Source: an uncultured beta proteobacterium (GTDB lineage: Bacteria > Pseudomonadota > Gammaproteobacteria > Burkholderiales > Burkholderiaceae_C). Taken from it: a DNA stretch of 10,073 nt. The stretch covers positions 1 to 10,073 of the forward strand of contig CAIXMC010000162.1 in assembly GCA_903920405.1 (NCBI GenBank), read 5' to 3'. Each line of letters opens with the position of its first letter. Positions within the stretch are counted from its first letter, which is position 1. Below, one piece after another: positions 1 through 8,661 of this stretch. The position numbers were made by a program, and so were the translations under genes. The notes under the pieces were generated by a model. It had not been told where the DNA came from. It saw nothing but the letters and a program-made list of their open reading frames with translations, and made no database searches.

Positions 1-88
1 ACAAATATCAATGTTCATAACGGTTTAGTGAAGATAATAAGCGGTCAACTGAGGAATCCAGGTTCAATGGGAAGCCCCAACCCAGAAG

Positions 89-2146
89 CTAGATTTTTAA
101 CATCAGGGCTTCGCACTTGGCCCGAGTCAGGGCAACGTAGATCAATTTTCGTTGGCTATCAGTTTCCAGTGGGTTTCCAAAGAATGAAGACGGTGCAACT
201 ACGATGACTCGATCAAACTCCATTCCCTTGGCACGGTGCATGGTCGCAAAGTGAATGCATGAAGCCTCTTTGTCACCATTTTGATTGGCATCAATCACTG
301 AAGTTTTGAATCCAGCAGTCATAAACTGCCTCGCAAAAGTATCACGCACCGACCGGTTAGTGACAATGACGCATGTACTTCCCGGATGTCTTTGCTCATC
401 ATGACGTTGCCATGCTTTGGCGCTGTCAATGGCAAGCTTGATCGCGGTCTCAATGCTATTTGCATCTACAACGACAGGAACTGGTCCATGCGAGAGTGAC
501 TTATATCGACCCGTTTCATCATGCCCTTCGTCCAGGTCATCAACTTCACACCCTTCCAGCAATGCAACCGCAAGGCGTCGAATTTCATCGGTGGTACGGT
601 AATTCAGATATAGCTTGCGCGATCGACCGCGAATATCGATACCGCATTTGCTCATGGCTGCTCGATGGTGACTGTAAATGCGTTGATGCCCATCACCCAC
701 AAAAAACAAATCGTTTGATTCGCGCGGCATCATGGCACGCAACAGTTTCAAAGCCTGCGGTCCAAGATCTTGTGTTTCATCAATCACAATGGCGCTGTAG
801 GGCAATGCAGCGGTGTGGGTTTCAGACTCCTGGGACAAAACGGATGCAATATCACGGTAAGCGTCGTCAACTTCCTTGAGCTTGCGCGATGCCAACTGAC
901 CACGGTACTCTTCAAAAACGGGCCAGATCGCATCCCGTTTGGCCCTACTCAGAATCACTCCTCGACCCGTTCTGCGTACAGCCCGATAGTCATCGCGTGT
1001 TGTCACACCCTGCGCCAAAACCACCTGCTCAAACTCTTGTTCATAAAACGCTGTTGGCAAATCGATAGATGCGTCTTTGACCGCGAGCGCGGCCTGCCAT
1101 GCGTGCAACGCGCCATCCTGACTGCGGTCATAAATGATTTTGTGTTCCAGCTTGCGTGAACGCATGAACCCATGCACCCATGCGTCGAGGTTGCGCACCT
1201 CAATCTTCGCCATCGCCTTGGGCGCGCACAGCGTTTTCAAGTTATCTTCGATGTCCAATACGAGGTTCTTGGTAAAAGTGGTGAAAAGCACTTTTTTCCC
1301 ATCCGGTGTCCGGTTTTCTGCAAGCCACTTCGCTCTGTGCAAGGCCACCACGGTTTTACCGGTTCCAGCACCGCCCAAAACCCGAACCGGACCGCTGCGG
1401 TCGCCACGTGCCAATTTGTATTGAGTTGGATGCAGAAAGACGCGCCATTGGGCCAAAGGGGCATTCATAATGGCCAGCATCGCTTCATCGTCATCAACAA
1501 TCACAAATCGGGACTGCGATTCCGGCGTGGACAATGCTGTCATGAAATCTGTGGTGTCGATGGTGCGATCCAAACGGGTTTCACGTGATGTTAAAACCTG
1601 ATCTACCGTGTCACCTGCCGCCACCAAGAAAAGGCCCTCATACGCCTCCACTGGCAAACTGGTTTGCAAGCCGTCCAACTCATCCTCAGTTTGAACGGCC
1701 TGTATCCGACCCATCCAATCTTCTGGCACACCAATGCTCATCAGCTCATGGTCTGAAAGGGCTGCGAACAGCTTGGGTGCAGACAGAACCGATGCAGCCA
1801 CTTCTTGCACAAACACAATCTGCATGGCTCCGGTCACGGGGTTGATGGCAATTTTTCGCCTCTGTGCCCAGCGATAGGCTTCATCGTGATGATCCACATG
1901 CAGCAGAACATACACATCACCGCTGTCGGGTTTGAAGACAATGCCCCGCCAGTCATCATCAACGCGCACAGATTTCAGGTTGGAGTCACGTGCCGCCAAA
2001 ATTTTTTCGTAGTTGATGCCAGGGCTTTTGGGATCGGCCTGAAACTTGACCGCCCATCTCAGCACCTTGGACTGTGTACTCGAAGGCAATTTGGCCAACT
2101 GAAACAGGAAATCCTGCGACAAGGCGACTTTAGGTTTCAGGCTCAT
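89..2146 (-). CDS. UvrD-like SF1 DNA helicase with N-terminal RelE/ParE-fold domain
   Basis: The 685-residue product is predicted to unwind or translocate on DNA using ATP. Residues 1 to about 105 look like a RelE/ParE-superfamily domain: a helical start, then the strand motifs LKSVRVDDDWRGIV (57-70) and GDVYVLLHVDHHDEAYRWA (76-94). The SF1 motifs follow in order: Walker A GGAGTGKT (258-265), motif II VIDETQD (454-460), motif III GDGHQRIY (484-491), NYRTT (515-519), motif V TMHRAKGMEFD (635-645) and motif VI VALTRAK (671-677). The protein ends just after motif VI, so there is no C-terminal nuclease. The ATG start overlaps the stop of the upstream giant helicase gene as ATGA and has a GGGAG ribosome-binding site 7 nt before it, which indicates translational coupling. 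From memory, helicases with this N-terminal domain form a widespread bacterial family usually annotated only as UvrD/Rep. The helicase call is firm. Whether the RelE-like part is an active RNase or a binding module is unknown. Confidence 0.93.
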   Translation of the reverse strand: MSLKPKVALSQDFLFQLAKLPSSTQSKVLRWAVKFQADPKSPGINYEKILAARDSNLKSVRVDDDWRGIVFKPDSGDVYVLLHVDHHDEAYRWAQRRKIAINPVTGAMQIVFVQEVAASVLSAPKLFAALSDHELMSIGVPEDWMGRIQAVQTEDELDGLQTSLPVEAYEGLFLVAAGDTVDQVLTSRETRLDRTIDTTDFMTALSTPESQSRFVIVDDDEAMLAIMNAPLAQWRVFLHPTQYKLARGDRSGPVRVLGGAGTGKTVVALHRAKWLAENRTPDGKKVLFTTFTKNLVLDIEDNLKTLCAPKAMAKIEVRNLDAWVHGFMRSRKLEHKIIYDRSQDGALHAWQAALAVKDASIDLPTAFYEQEFEQVVLAQGVTTRDDYRAVRRTGRGVILSRAKRDAIWPVFEEYRGQLASRKLKEVDDAYRDIASVLSQESETHTAALPYSAIVIDETQDLGPQALKLLRAMMPRESNDLFFVGDGHQRIYSHHRAAMSKCGIDIRGRSRKLYLNYRTTDEIRRLAVALLEGCEVDDLDEGHDETGRYKSLSHGPVPVVVDANSIETAIKLAIDSAKAWQRHDEQRHPGSTCVIVTNRSVRDTFARQFMTAGFKTSVIDANQNGDKEASCIHFATMHRAKGMEFDRVIVVAPSSFFGNPLETDSQRKLIYVALTRAKCEALMLKI

Positions 2147-5100
2147 GCTGACGCTCCCATGGTTGATTCATTTATCAAAATACCCAGCTTCTCGGCAACG
2201 GCAAGAGACCAGTCTAAACCGTTGATCGTGGTGGCCGATTCATCCAGCACCAGCACTTGCCAACCCGCAGTGGCCCAAGCGTGTGTCAAGTCAGCCTGTT
2301 CAAATGTGAGAAGAACCACGTGCTCGGTCAACCAGGCCATTTCTGCCTCTGCAATCACCCTGCCACGGTCATCGGCCAGTTCATGGCCAATCACAGGTGG
2401 GTTGAGACCTCTTATGGCCAACGCTTGCAAGCCCGTCTTCAGCGAATCCAGTGTCAAGTTCAATAGATCGGACCATTCTTGCGACAAAGCCGCTTGATCT
2501 GGCGACACTACAGACGCCATCGGCTTGGACAGAACAGCGTTAAGCTGCAGAATATCGCCCGCTTGAATGCCACTCGTTGTTGTCAACACCATGCCAGGCA
2601 AGGTTTGCAGACTATTGAAAAGTGCCAGCCATCTGCGCCAATAAAAATGCGGCATTGGCTCTGTTTGATCAACTTGGTCATCAAGCACCAAAACACCCGG
2701 ACTGCACAGGCCAACCCTTTGGCCTCGGGCATAGGCCAGCGGCCATGACGCAGCCATCACTGGAAAGAAATTCTTGTTGGAAAGACTGGGGATATAGCCT
2801 TTGCCAGGCGACTGCAGCCAGTCTGGCAATTGCAAAGTTGCCCATTCGACTTTCACAACGGCCAGATCAGCAGGGGTTGAAGGCACCATCAGAAATCCAA
2901 GCCAAAGCGCATTGCGCTGTAGGTGCGTGACAGCCATATCGATGCCACAGGATGGCGCGATAGGGGTAGCTAGCCAATTGAGCAGTTGAAACACACTGTG
3001 GTGGCAAAACGCTCCCGGCCCAGCCCGTGGCAGGGTTGGTGGTGCTGTCGATCCATCATGGCGGTTGGCAGTTACCAACGGTGAATCAAGATCAGTCGCA
3101 CCTGTGCCAGACAATGCCGCCTTCACGTCCTCATGGGTCACAGACCAGACCCAAAATTTGCCGCTGGCCACCAAGGCACTGCGTTTCAAAGCATCTTCAC
3201 GCAGAGAATTTTGGTGGTACGTCCAGCCATCACAGAACACCGCGATGGGTTTGCGGGCTGATCCTGCCTGCCAGGGCCAGATCACAAAGTCGGGTTTGCT
3301 GGCAACTGCAACACCTTCAGACGGACCCAAATGGCATTGCGGCTCAATGCGATAACGTTGTCCCGACAGATCGAGCACGAAACCTGATTTTCCATTGACG
3401 ATGTCTTGCACCAACTTGACCGGTGGCAAGCCCGATACACCTCGGCGCAGGCTTTCTATAAACCGGCTTTCCAGCACCGAATCAAAATTCGGATTGATAA
3501 AAATATCCGAAATGGTGGCCACTTTTTCCAACTGGTTCAGTGAGGCCACCAGCTCGGTCAACACCTCTTTACCTCGGGCACGTGACACCAGATTCATGTT
3601 CTGCCCCAGACGGTACTGATAGACGCAGCGGTAACAACCATCCTTCTCCGGATCGTTATTGCAAAAGCATGTATTGATGCTCTCCAGCGCCATGCGCAGC
3701 ACATCGGCCAGCGTGCCAGCGTCCTGAGCCAACAACTGGTGAAGATAGCCCGTGCCACCCGGCACCGAGTCATACAGCATCACAAAATGCCGCCTTGGCC
3801 CACCCTCCTTGCCGGGTTCATCTTGCGTGACCAGGCGCAAGTGATCCACACGGCCACCAAAACGCTTCTTTAACCCCAGTTGCAACACCGCCATAAAAGA
3901 CTGCACCGCCTCGTCATCCACGCCCGACTTGGTATAGGGCACCAGGATACGCAACGCCTCAGACGTGAACTCACGGTACAGGTACAGGCATTGCAGCAAG
4001 TTGGCTGGGTCTTCACTGCCATGCCTGGCGCAATCAAAACTGTGGTGCTGACTTGCAGGATCGGACTGACTTTTCGGCATCTTTTGCACCTTGCCGCAGT
4101 ACTTGCACAGCTTGAAACCAGGCCGTGACGACTCTTTGTCAGCCACCTTGAACGATTCTCCGGGCTTGACCAACTCACCAAAATTCACGTCCCGAAACGT
4201 CACCCGTGATACAAACTCAAAGCCAAACGGCAAACCACCGGTCTTGATCTGCCAGGCTTCCCGAATGTCTTTCTGCTCAAAATCTGCCAGCAACTGGCGA
4301 ACAAAAAACTTCGGCTCGCGGTCTTCTGCACTGTCATCAATGCGCACCTTGGCGTCATCACTGTTGGCAATGGCCTGGCGAAAACGCAGCAACAGGCGCT
4401 TTTGGGCAGCATCACCCCACATGGCATCACCACACCGGGGGCAGACAGCCTGTGTATCAGCTTCTACTGCCAGGTTTTGCATGTGATGGCACGATGGGCA
4501 AAACCGCCATTCCTCGGTCTTGGCCAAACTCATGTTGATCTGGTCAATCTCCACTTTGCGCTGGTTCGCATAAAAGCGGTTTTCCGGGGCAAATTCAGAC
4601 AGCGCTGAATTGGCAGGCCGTTCGTATTTGATGGCGGGCAGCGCCACATAAGCGCCTTGCCCCTGTTCATCTGACCCGCGTTTGCGCCAGAGAATCGACT
4701 TCAGCTCTATGCCGGCTTCAGGAAACGCATAGTTTGGGATCAACCCCGCATCGGTCAGCGTGTTCAGCAAGTCCCGTCTGTTGATTTCGGCAATCAGCTC
4801 CAGCATCTTGTCGCGCTCACGCAGAAGGCCATCGATTTCGGCACGGGTGGCCTCATCCTGTGGGCGTTGCTCAGCCGCTTTGCGCAGCACATCAATTTGT
4901 TCCTTGCGTTTTTTGTAGGTCTTGCGCTCCAGGACCAACTCCTGCACATATTTCAACAAACCAGATCGCAGGCCGTCAGCGTCGCCTTGCCCTTGAATAA
5001 AGTCTTGCAGGCGTTGGCGCACGACAGCATCCACATCCGACCCCAGCAAGTCCATGAAAGCGGCAAACAACCTTGGTTCATTGGTCAGCACGTGGTCACA

Positions 5101-8100
5101 AAAGTTGTACGGAAAGCGTGCCTGATTCGCTTGCTCCACCGCATCAATGGCTGCGGATGTTTTTTCAGGAAAGGCTGTGGCCGTGCTGATGCCACTGACC
5201 CAGTCGTCCATGCAAAAGGCAAACAGTTGACGGCGCAGCACCTCAGCCGCTTTCAAAAAGATACCGGGGGGAGTGACCTCGCCCGAGAGCATTTCCTGCG
5301 TTTCTTCAAAGAAATACAAATCGTGCGGGCTGCTGCCATCGGCCAAAGTGGTGGTCACGGCGTTACCGTCGCGCCTGCCTGCCCTGCCCATACGCTGCAA
5401 GTAGCTGGCCTGGTTGGGTGGCACCGAACACAGCAACACCGAGGACAAGTCACCTATGTCAACACCCATTTCCAAGGTTGGGGTGGCCGAGAGCATGTTC
5501 TCATACCAGTCACGCGGCTGTTTAGACTTGAAGCGGATTTCCAGAGCTTCGCGCTCCTCTCGCTCCAGCAAACCAGTGTGCTCGGCAGCAATCACCCGCC
5601 GCAAATCACCCTGACTGAAGCGATCAGACAACCACCCCCCTGTGGGCAAAATGTCATCGTAAAACTCATCGGTGGCATCCATGCAGGGCATGCCTTGCAA
5701 GGCTTGGGCTGCGCTGGCTGGAACCGTCAGGCGGCGTTTGCCCTGCGGGGTCGCCAGATAAGCCGTTTGCACATCCATCTGCAAAGCCACTGGGTTGATG
5801 GCCAGCGTATCCCCCTGGTGATGAACGGTACGCACCAGAATACCCTGGTCTTCCAGCACCTTGGCTGCTGCGTGAAAAATATCAATCGCCATGCCCGGCG
5901 CCATCAACATCTGACGACCCAAAGCAGCAAAAGCCCAGCGGTTAAACCAGCTAGGCCTTTGCGCATGGGTTAATTTGTCAAAGTCACGCTGTTTGCCCAA
6001 GGTCAAAAAAATTGGCCTGGGGGTGCGCTCGCCCATGCCAGGCAACCATTCCCAACGACCAGCGGTATTGATCAGGGCATAGACATTGCCATCACCTGCA
6101 TAAGTGGCCAGCTCCGGGTGCATCACCGCACCACGGCGGCGCAAATGGGTCAGCAGCCCCCATAACCATTGGGTCAGCACCGTTAGGTCAAGCCCCTTGG
6201 CACCGAATTGTTCATGTAGCGTTGGCAACAGAAGTTCAGCCGCAGCCGTCACCCTGTCCAGCGGCACTGACACCGTGGCTTTGCCAATGCGATCCAGATT
6301 GCGCCCTTGGTGGCTCAAATAGGTAAATTCGCTAAAAGCCTGCCAAAGCAGACGTTTACGCACCTTGGCAGGCAAGCGGCTTGTCGCCGGCAAAGCACCT
6401 TTTTTGAGCAGCTCGTCAGCCCAGTCTCGCTGCCAAGTCATGTTGGGGCCAATAAATTCTGACAGCAATTTTTCCGGCGGCATATGCAGCACCGAGCCAG
6501 GCGTGTCAAACAGCGCATCGGCCTGGGTCAAAAAGTCTGACCAGCTCAGATGAGGCTGCGCCAGCTCATCAATCACCTGGGCCAACGCGGTGCGCACATT
6601 GTTTTGGTAGGTGCGTGCGCCAAAAAAGCCGGCGCGGTGCGCAGCATCCTGCACCGAATCCGAAAACGCGATCAGCTTTTTGTCGTCATTGAACGGGCTG
6701 GCCCAACTGTGCTCAACCACTTGCGAGCCTAGCGTGGCATTGCGCGCACCCAGCAAGAGCAAACGGTCGCGGTTGCCACAGGCCGGGCAAGTGTTGTCAT
6801 GGCGTGTGTGCTGCACCTGACCCATTGAGAAACTGCGCTGGGCCATCACTTGATAGACCGCCAGCAGGTCGTTCTGACCGCAAGCCTGACACGTGCCCAA
6901 AGATTGCTGTAGATTGCCACAGGCCACACAGGCGTGACGCAACACACCTTCCACCTGAGGCCGCTTGACGCTTTGCCCTGCATACAAGCGAGTGACCTCT
7001 GGCCGACCTGCAAACCAGGTGTTGTAGATCTCATCGAGCTGGGTGGACAGCTTGTTGCTGCCCTGCACCAGGCGCGACAACCAGCCCGTGGTGTGGCACT
7101 CGCTGCACTGGATCAGGGGCAGATACACGCCGTCGGGGTTGGCGGCCACATCGGCCGAGCTGCGCAAGCGCACATCCTCCGATGCCACTGAAAGCTTGGC
7201 CACCATGCGGCGCAATTCACGCATCCACAGTTGTATGCGCAAGCTCACCAGCGGTAGGGGCCTGTCTGGCGTGACCCCTGGCAAACGCGCCCAAGCCACC
7301 AACACCAGCAAAGCGTCCAGCACCTCACGCACTTGGGGACGGGCAGATGCAGGCAGGTTTTTTTGCAAACGCTCGGTCAATTCGTCGTAGTGGACCACGC
7401 CCCCTTTTAGCTGCTTGAGCAAATTGACAAAGAGGATATGGCGTTTCAAGCAGTCGCCCAGCGTGATGCGCCAGCCTACATCCGTGACATCCACAGGCTT
7501 AGGCTCGTCTGGAAAGAAGAGCAGAAACCACTTGGCAACCGCCTGCGCTGGTGTCTTGAATTGAGCGGAATCCAACACACGCGCCAACTCTGGTGGGCTT
7601 TGGAACATGAATTCAAAAAAAGCATCTTCCAGAAAAACGCCGACAGATTGACGGTTTTCTGTGATGACCGACTCAGGCCCAAACGGTGCCCCAAAAATTT
7701 GCCGAGCGTAATCCCTCAGTGCTGTCGTGTCTGACGCGCCCCCCAAGGTGGCTGAAGTGCCAGCGCAAATCAAATGCCCCAGCGGGGTTTTAAGGCGTGC
7801 TTGCAACCTGCGCAGCAACAAAGCCAAGTCGGTGCCCTGAGCACCATCAAACGTGTGCAACTCGTCCACCACCAAATAGCGAAGTGTGGTGGGTGTGTTG
7901 CTCTCCCACAGCTTGCGGTCTTTGGGGCGCAGCAGCAGGTAATCCAGCATCTTGTAGTTGGTCAACAAAATGTCGGGCGGGTTTTTGCGCAAGGTCTCTC
8001 GGTCAGTAATCACGTGGGTGGGTGTCATCACCATGCCCTGACCGAGGTCGCCCACCGATCCGCCCACATACAAGCCCACGCGCAAGCCCGCCAAGGCAGG

Positions 8101-8568
8101 CGTACCGGCCACGAGTTGTGCAAACCGGCGTGCCTGATCACTGGCCAGGGCGTTCATGGGGTAAATCACCAGCGCCTTAATGCCTTGGCTGTCAGCGCCA
8201 CCTGCCTTTCGCATACGAGCACAATGATCCAGCACCGGGTACATAAAGCATTCGGATTTACCACTGCCGGTGCCGGTGGCCACCAGAGTATGGTCGGCCT
8301 GGTGCTGGCTGGACAAACGTTTCCAGGCCGCCTCCTGGTGGCTATGCCCAGGAAATTCTGTCTCGAAACCACTGAAAAATTTGCGACCGGCTATCCCCGT
8401 GGTGAAGGGCAAACCCACCTGCAGATACGGCCCCTTGAGCCAACCGGTCTGGTCTTGCACAAACCGGCGCATCACCCCGTGCATGAAGTCGTCTGAGGGT
8501 TCAAAGCCGGTGATCAGAAATTGCTGAATACCTTGCAAGATGTCACGGGCCAAGAGGGAAGGGAGCAT
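2143..8568 (-). CDS. Giant DruE-like SF2 DEAD/DEAH helicase with DUF1998 and Vsr-like nuclease domain
   Basis: The product has about 2141 residues, numbered here from ATG 8568. The first RecA lobe has Walker A TGTGSGKS (98-105), VDELH (234-238) and TSAT (271-274). Four CxxC knuckles follow (488/491, 547/550, 560/563, 594/597). The second lobe has LIAFSDSVQDAAHRAGFF (632-649), SATPTLEMGVDIG (1027-1039) and QRMGRAGRR (1058-1066). A charged, probably coiled-coil stretch lies near 1205-1265. Zinc ribbons lie at C1357/1360/1376/1379 and C1488/1491/1513-H1516. DUF1998 is shown by YDSVPGGTGYLH (1599-1610) and C1634/1636/1645/1648. A Vsr/DUF559-like nuclease-type domain follows, with E1700, D1760, D1780 and H1785, then about 315 unassigned residues. 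The architecture matches COG1205 helicases, and the size matches DruE of Druantia. An in-frame ATG at 8598 exists, but its ten extra codons lie in a repeat copy, and MLPSLLARD is how I recall relatives beginning. Neither start has a strong Shine-Dalgarno site. The product probably acts on phage or other foreign DNA; that role is inferred. Confidence 0.93.
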   Translation of the reverse strand: MLPSLLARDILQGIQQFLITGFEPSDDFMHGVMRRFVQDQTGWLKGPYLQVGLPFTTGIAGRKFFSGFETEFPGHSHQEAAWKRLSSQHQADHTLVATGTGSGKSECFMYPVLDHCARMRKAGGADSQGIKALVIYPMNALASDQARRFAQLVAGTPALAGLRVGLYVGGSVGDLGQGMVMTPTHVITDRETLRKNPPDILLTNYKMLDYLLLRPKDRKLWESNTPTTLRYLVVDELHTFDGAQGTDLALLLRRLQARLKTPLGHLICAGTSATLGGASDTTALRDYARQIFGAPFGPESVITENRQSVGVFLEDAFFEFMFQSPPELARVLDSAQFKTPAQAVAKWFLLFFPDEPKPVDVTDVGWRITLGDCLKRHILFVNLLKQLKGGVVHYDELTERLQKNLPASARPQVREVLDALLVLVAWARLPGVTPDRPLPLVSLRIQLWMRELRRMVAKLSVASEDVRLRSSADVAANPDGVYLPLIQCSECHTTGWLSRLVQGSNKLSTQLDEIYNTWFAGRPEVTRLYAGQSVKRPQVEGVLRHACVACGNLQQSLGTCQACGQNDLLAVYQVMAQRSFSMGQVQHTRHDNTCPACGNRDRLLLLGARNATLGSQVVEHSWASPFNDDKKLIAFSDSVQDAAHRAGFFGARTYQNNVRTALAQVIDELAQPHLSWSDFLTQADALFDTPGSVLHMPPEKLLSEFIGPNMTWQRDWADELLKKGALPATSRLPAKVRKRLLWQAFSEFTYLSHQGRNLDRIGKATVSVPLDRVTAAAELLLPTLHEQFGAKGLDLTVLTQWLWGLLTHLRRRGAVMHPELATYAGDGNVYALINTAGRWEWLPGMGERTPRPIFLTLGKQRDFDKLTHAQRPSWFNRWAFAALGRQMLMAPGMAIDIFHAAAKVLEDQGILVRTVHHQGDTLAINPVALQMDVQTAYLATPQGKRRLTVPASAAQALQGMPCMDATDEFYDDILPTGGWLSDRFSQGDLRRVIAAEHTGLLEREEREALEIRFKSKQPRDWYENMLSATPTLEMGVDIGDLSSVLLCSVPPNQASYLQRMGRAGRRDGNAVTTTLADGSSPHDLYFFEETQEMLSGEVTPPGIFLKAAEVLRRQLFAFCMDDWVSGISTATAFPEKTSAAIDAVEQANQARFPYNFCDHVLTNEPRLFAAFMDLLGSDVDAVVRQRLQDFIQGQGDADGLRSGLLKYVQELVLERKTYKKRKEQIDVLRKAAEQRPQDEATRAEIDGLLRERDKMLELIAEINRRDLLNTLTDAGLIPNYAFPEAGIELKSILWRKRGSDEQGQGAYVALPAIKYERPANSALSEFAPENRFYANQRKVEIDQINMSLAKTEEWRFCPSCHHMQNLAVEADTQAVCPRCGDAMWGDAAQKRLLLRFRQAIANSDDAKVRIDDSAEDREPKFFVRQLLADFEQKDIREAWQIKTGGLPFGFEFVSRVTFRDVNFGELVKPGESFKVADKESSRPGFKLCKYCGKVQKMPKSQSDPASQHHSFDCARHGSEDPANLLQCLYLYREFTSEALRILVPYTKSGVDDEAVQSFMAVLQLGLKKRFGGRVDHLRLVTQDEPGKEGGPRRHFVMLYDSVPGGTGYLHQLLAQDAGTLADVLRMALESINTCFCNNDPEKDGCYRCVYQYRLGQNMNLVSRARGKEVLTELVASLNQLEKVATISDIFINPNFDSVLESRFIESLRRGVSGLPPVKLVQDIVNGKSGFVLDLSGQRYRIEPQCHLGPSEGVAVASKPDFVIWPWQAGSARKPIAVFCDGWTYHQNSLREDALKRSALVASGKFWVWSVTHEDVKAALSGTGATDLDSPLVTANRHDGSTAPPTLPRAGPGAFCHHSVFQLLNWLATPIAPSCGIDMAVTHLQRNALWLGFLMVPSTPADLAVVKVEWATLQLPDWLQSPGKGYIPSLSNKNFFPVMAASWPLAYARGQRVGLCSPGVLVLDDQVDQTEPMPHFYWRRWLALFNSLQTLPGMVLTTTSGIQAGDILQLNAVLSKPMASVVSPDQAALSQEWSDLLNLTLDSLKTGLQALAIRGLNPPVIGHELADDRGRVIAEAEMAWLTEHVVLLTFEQADLTHAWATAGWQVLVLDESATTINGLDWSLAVAEKLGILINESTMGASA
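2154..2158 (-). promoter_or_regulatory. Ribosome-binding site of the UvrD-like gene inside the upstream gene's end
   Basis: Read on the minus strand this is GGGAG, 7 nt before the ATG at 2146. It lies within the last codons of the giant helicase gene, whose TGA shares bases with that ATG (ATGA, 2146-2143). Together these point to re-initiation or coupled translation of the two helicases. Confidence 0.7.
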
Positions 8569-8578
8569 AGGCTGACAA

Positions 8579-8602
8579 GGGCTAGAGGCCAATTTCATCG
8601 TT
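8579..8602. repeat. Partial copy of an intergenic repeat at the helicase 5' end
   Basis: This 24-nt stretch matches 9433-9456 at 21 of 24 positions in the same orientation, with the shared core gggctagaggYcaattt. It covers most of the ten codons between the possible start at 8598 and the preferred start at 8568. It appears to be a truncated copy of the longer element at 9393-9456. Confidence 0.6.
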
Positions 8603-8608
8603 GAAATT
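8591..8608. promoter_or_regulatory. Small inverted repeat upstream of the helicase gene
   Basis: There are two perfect 7-nt arms, aatttca (8591-8597) and tgaaatt (8602-8608), around a 4-nt spacer. It lies in the 93-nt gap between the PIN toxin gene and the preferred helicase start, and partly overlaps the repeat copy. It could be an operator or a weak hairpin, or it could be chance in AT-rich sequence. I see no convincing -35/-10 pair beside it. Confidence 0.25.
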
Positions 8609-8661
8609 TGACAACAATGCCCTCGCCCTGCGACAGTTAAAGAAATTGTTCAACTGGCATC

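Noticed and set aside
1..88. Possible start of a further minus-strand gene (ATG at 18) or a terminator after the UvrD-like gene
   Set aside because: There is no Shine-Dalgarno match before the ATG and only six codons are visible. I see no stem followed by a T-run.
1805..2497. Plus-strand open frame of 230 codons
   Set aside because: It runs antisense across both helicase genes at their overlap, where the minus-strand reading is strongly supported. No family features are seen.
4867..5973. Long plus-strand open frame of 368 codons
   Set aside because: It lies antisense within the motif-rich second RecA lobe of the giant helicase, has no recognisable domain and no good ribosome-binding site. 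It is explained by codon bias of the real gene.
7774..8496. Plus-strand open frame of 240 codons
   Set aside because: It is antisense to the Walker A/DEAH part of the giant helicase and has no domain signal of its own.
89..8568. DISARM or canonical Druantia
   Set aside because: DISARM splits its helicase and DUF1998 protein and has a methylase and a PLD protein. Canonical Druantia types need DruA-D, DruM/F/G or DruH. None is present in the window, although they could lie beyond its edges.
89..8568. Housekeeping repair pair (MrfAB, or UvrD/Rep with RecBCD-type partners)
   Set aside because: The SF2 protein is far larger than MrfA and has a nuclease-like extension. The SF1 protein carries a RelE-like domain not found in the housekeeping UvrD or Rep. 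No MrfB-type exonuclease gene is adjacent.
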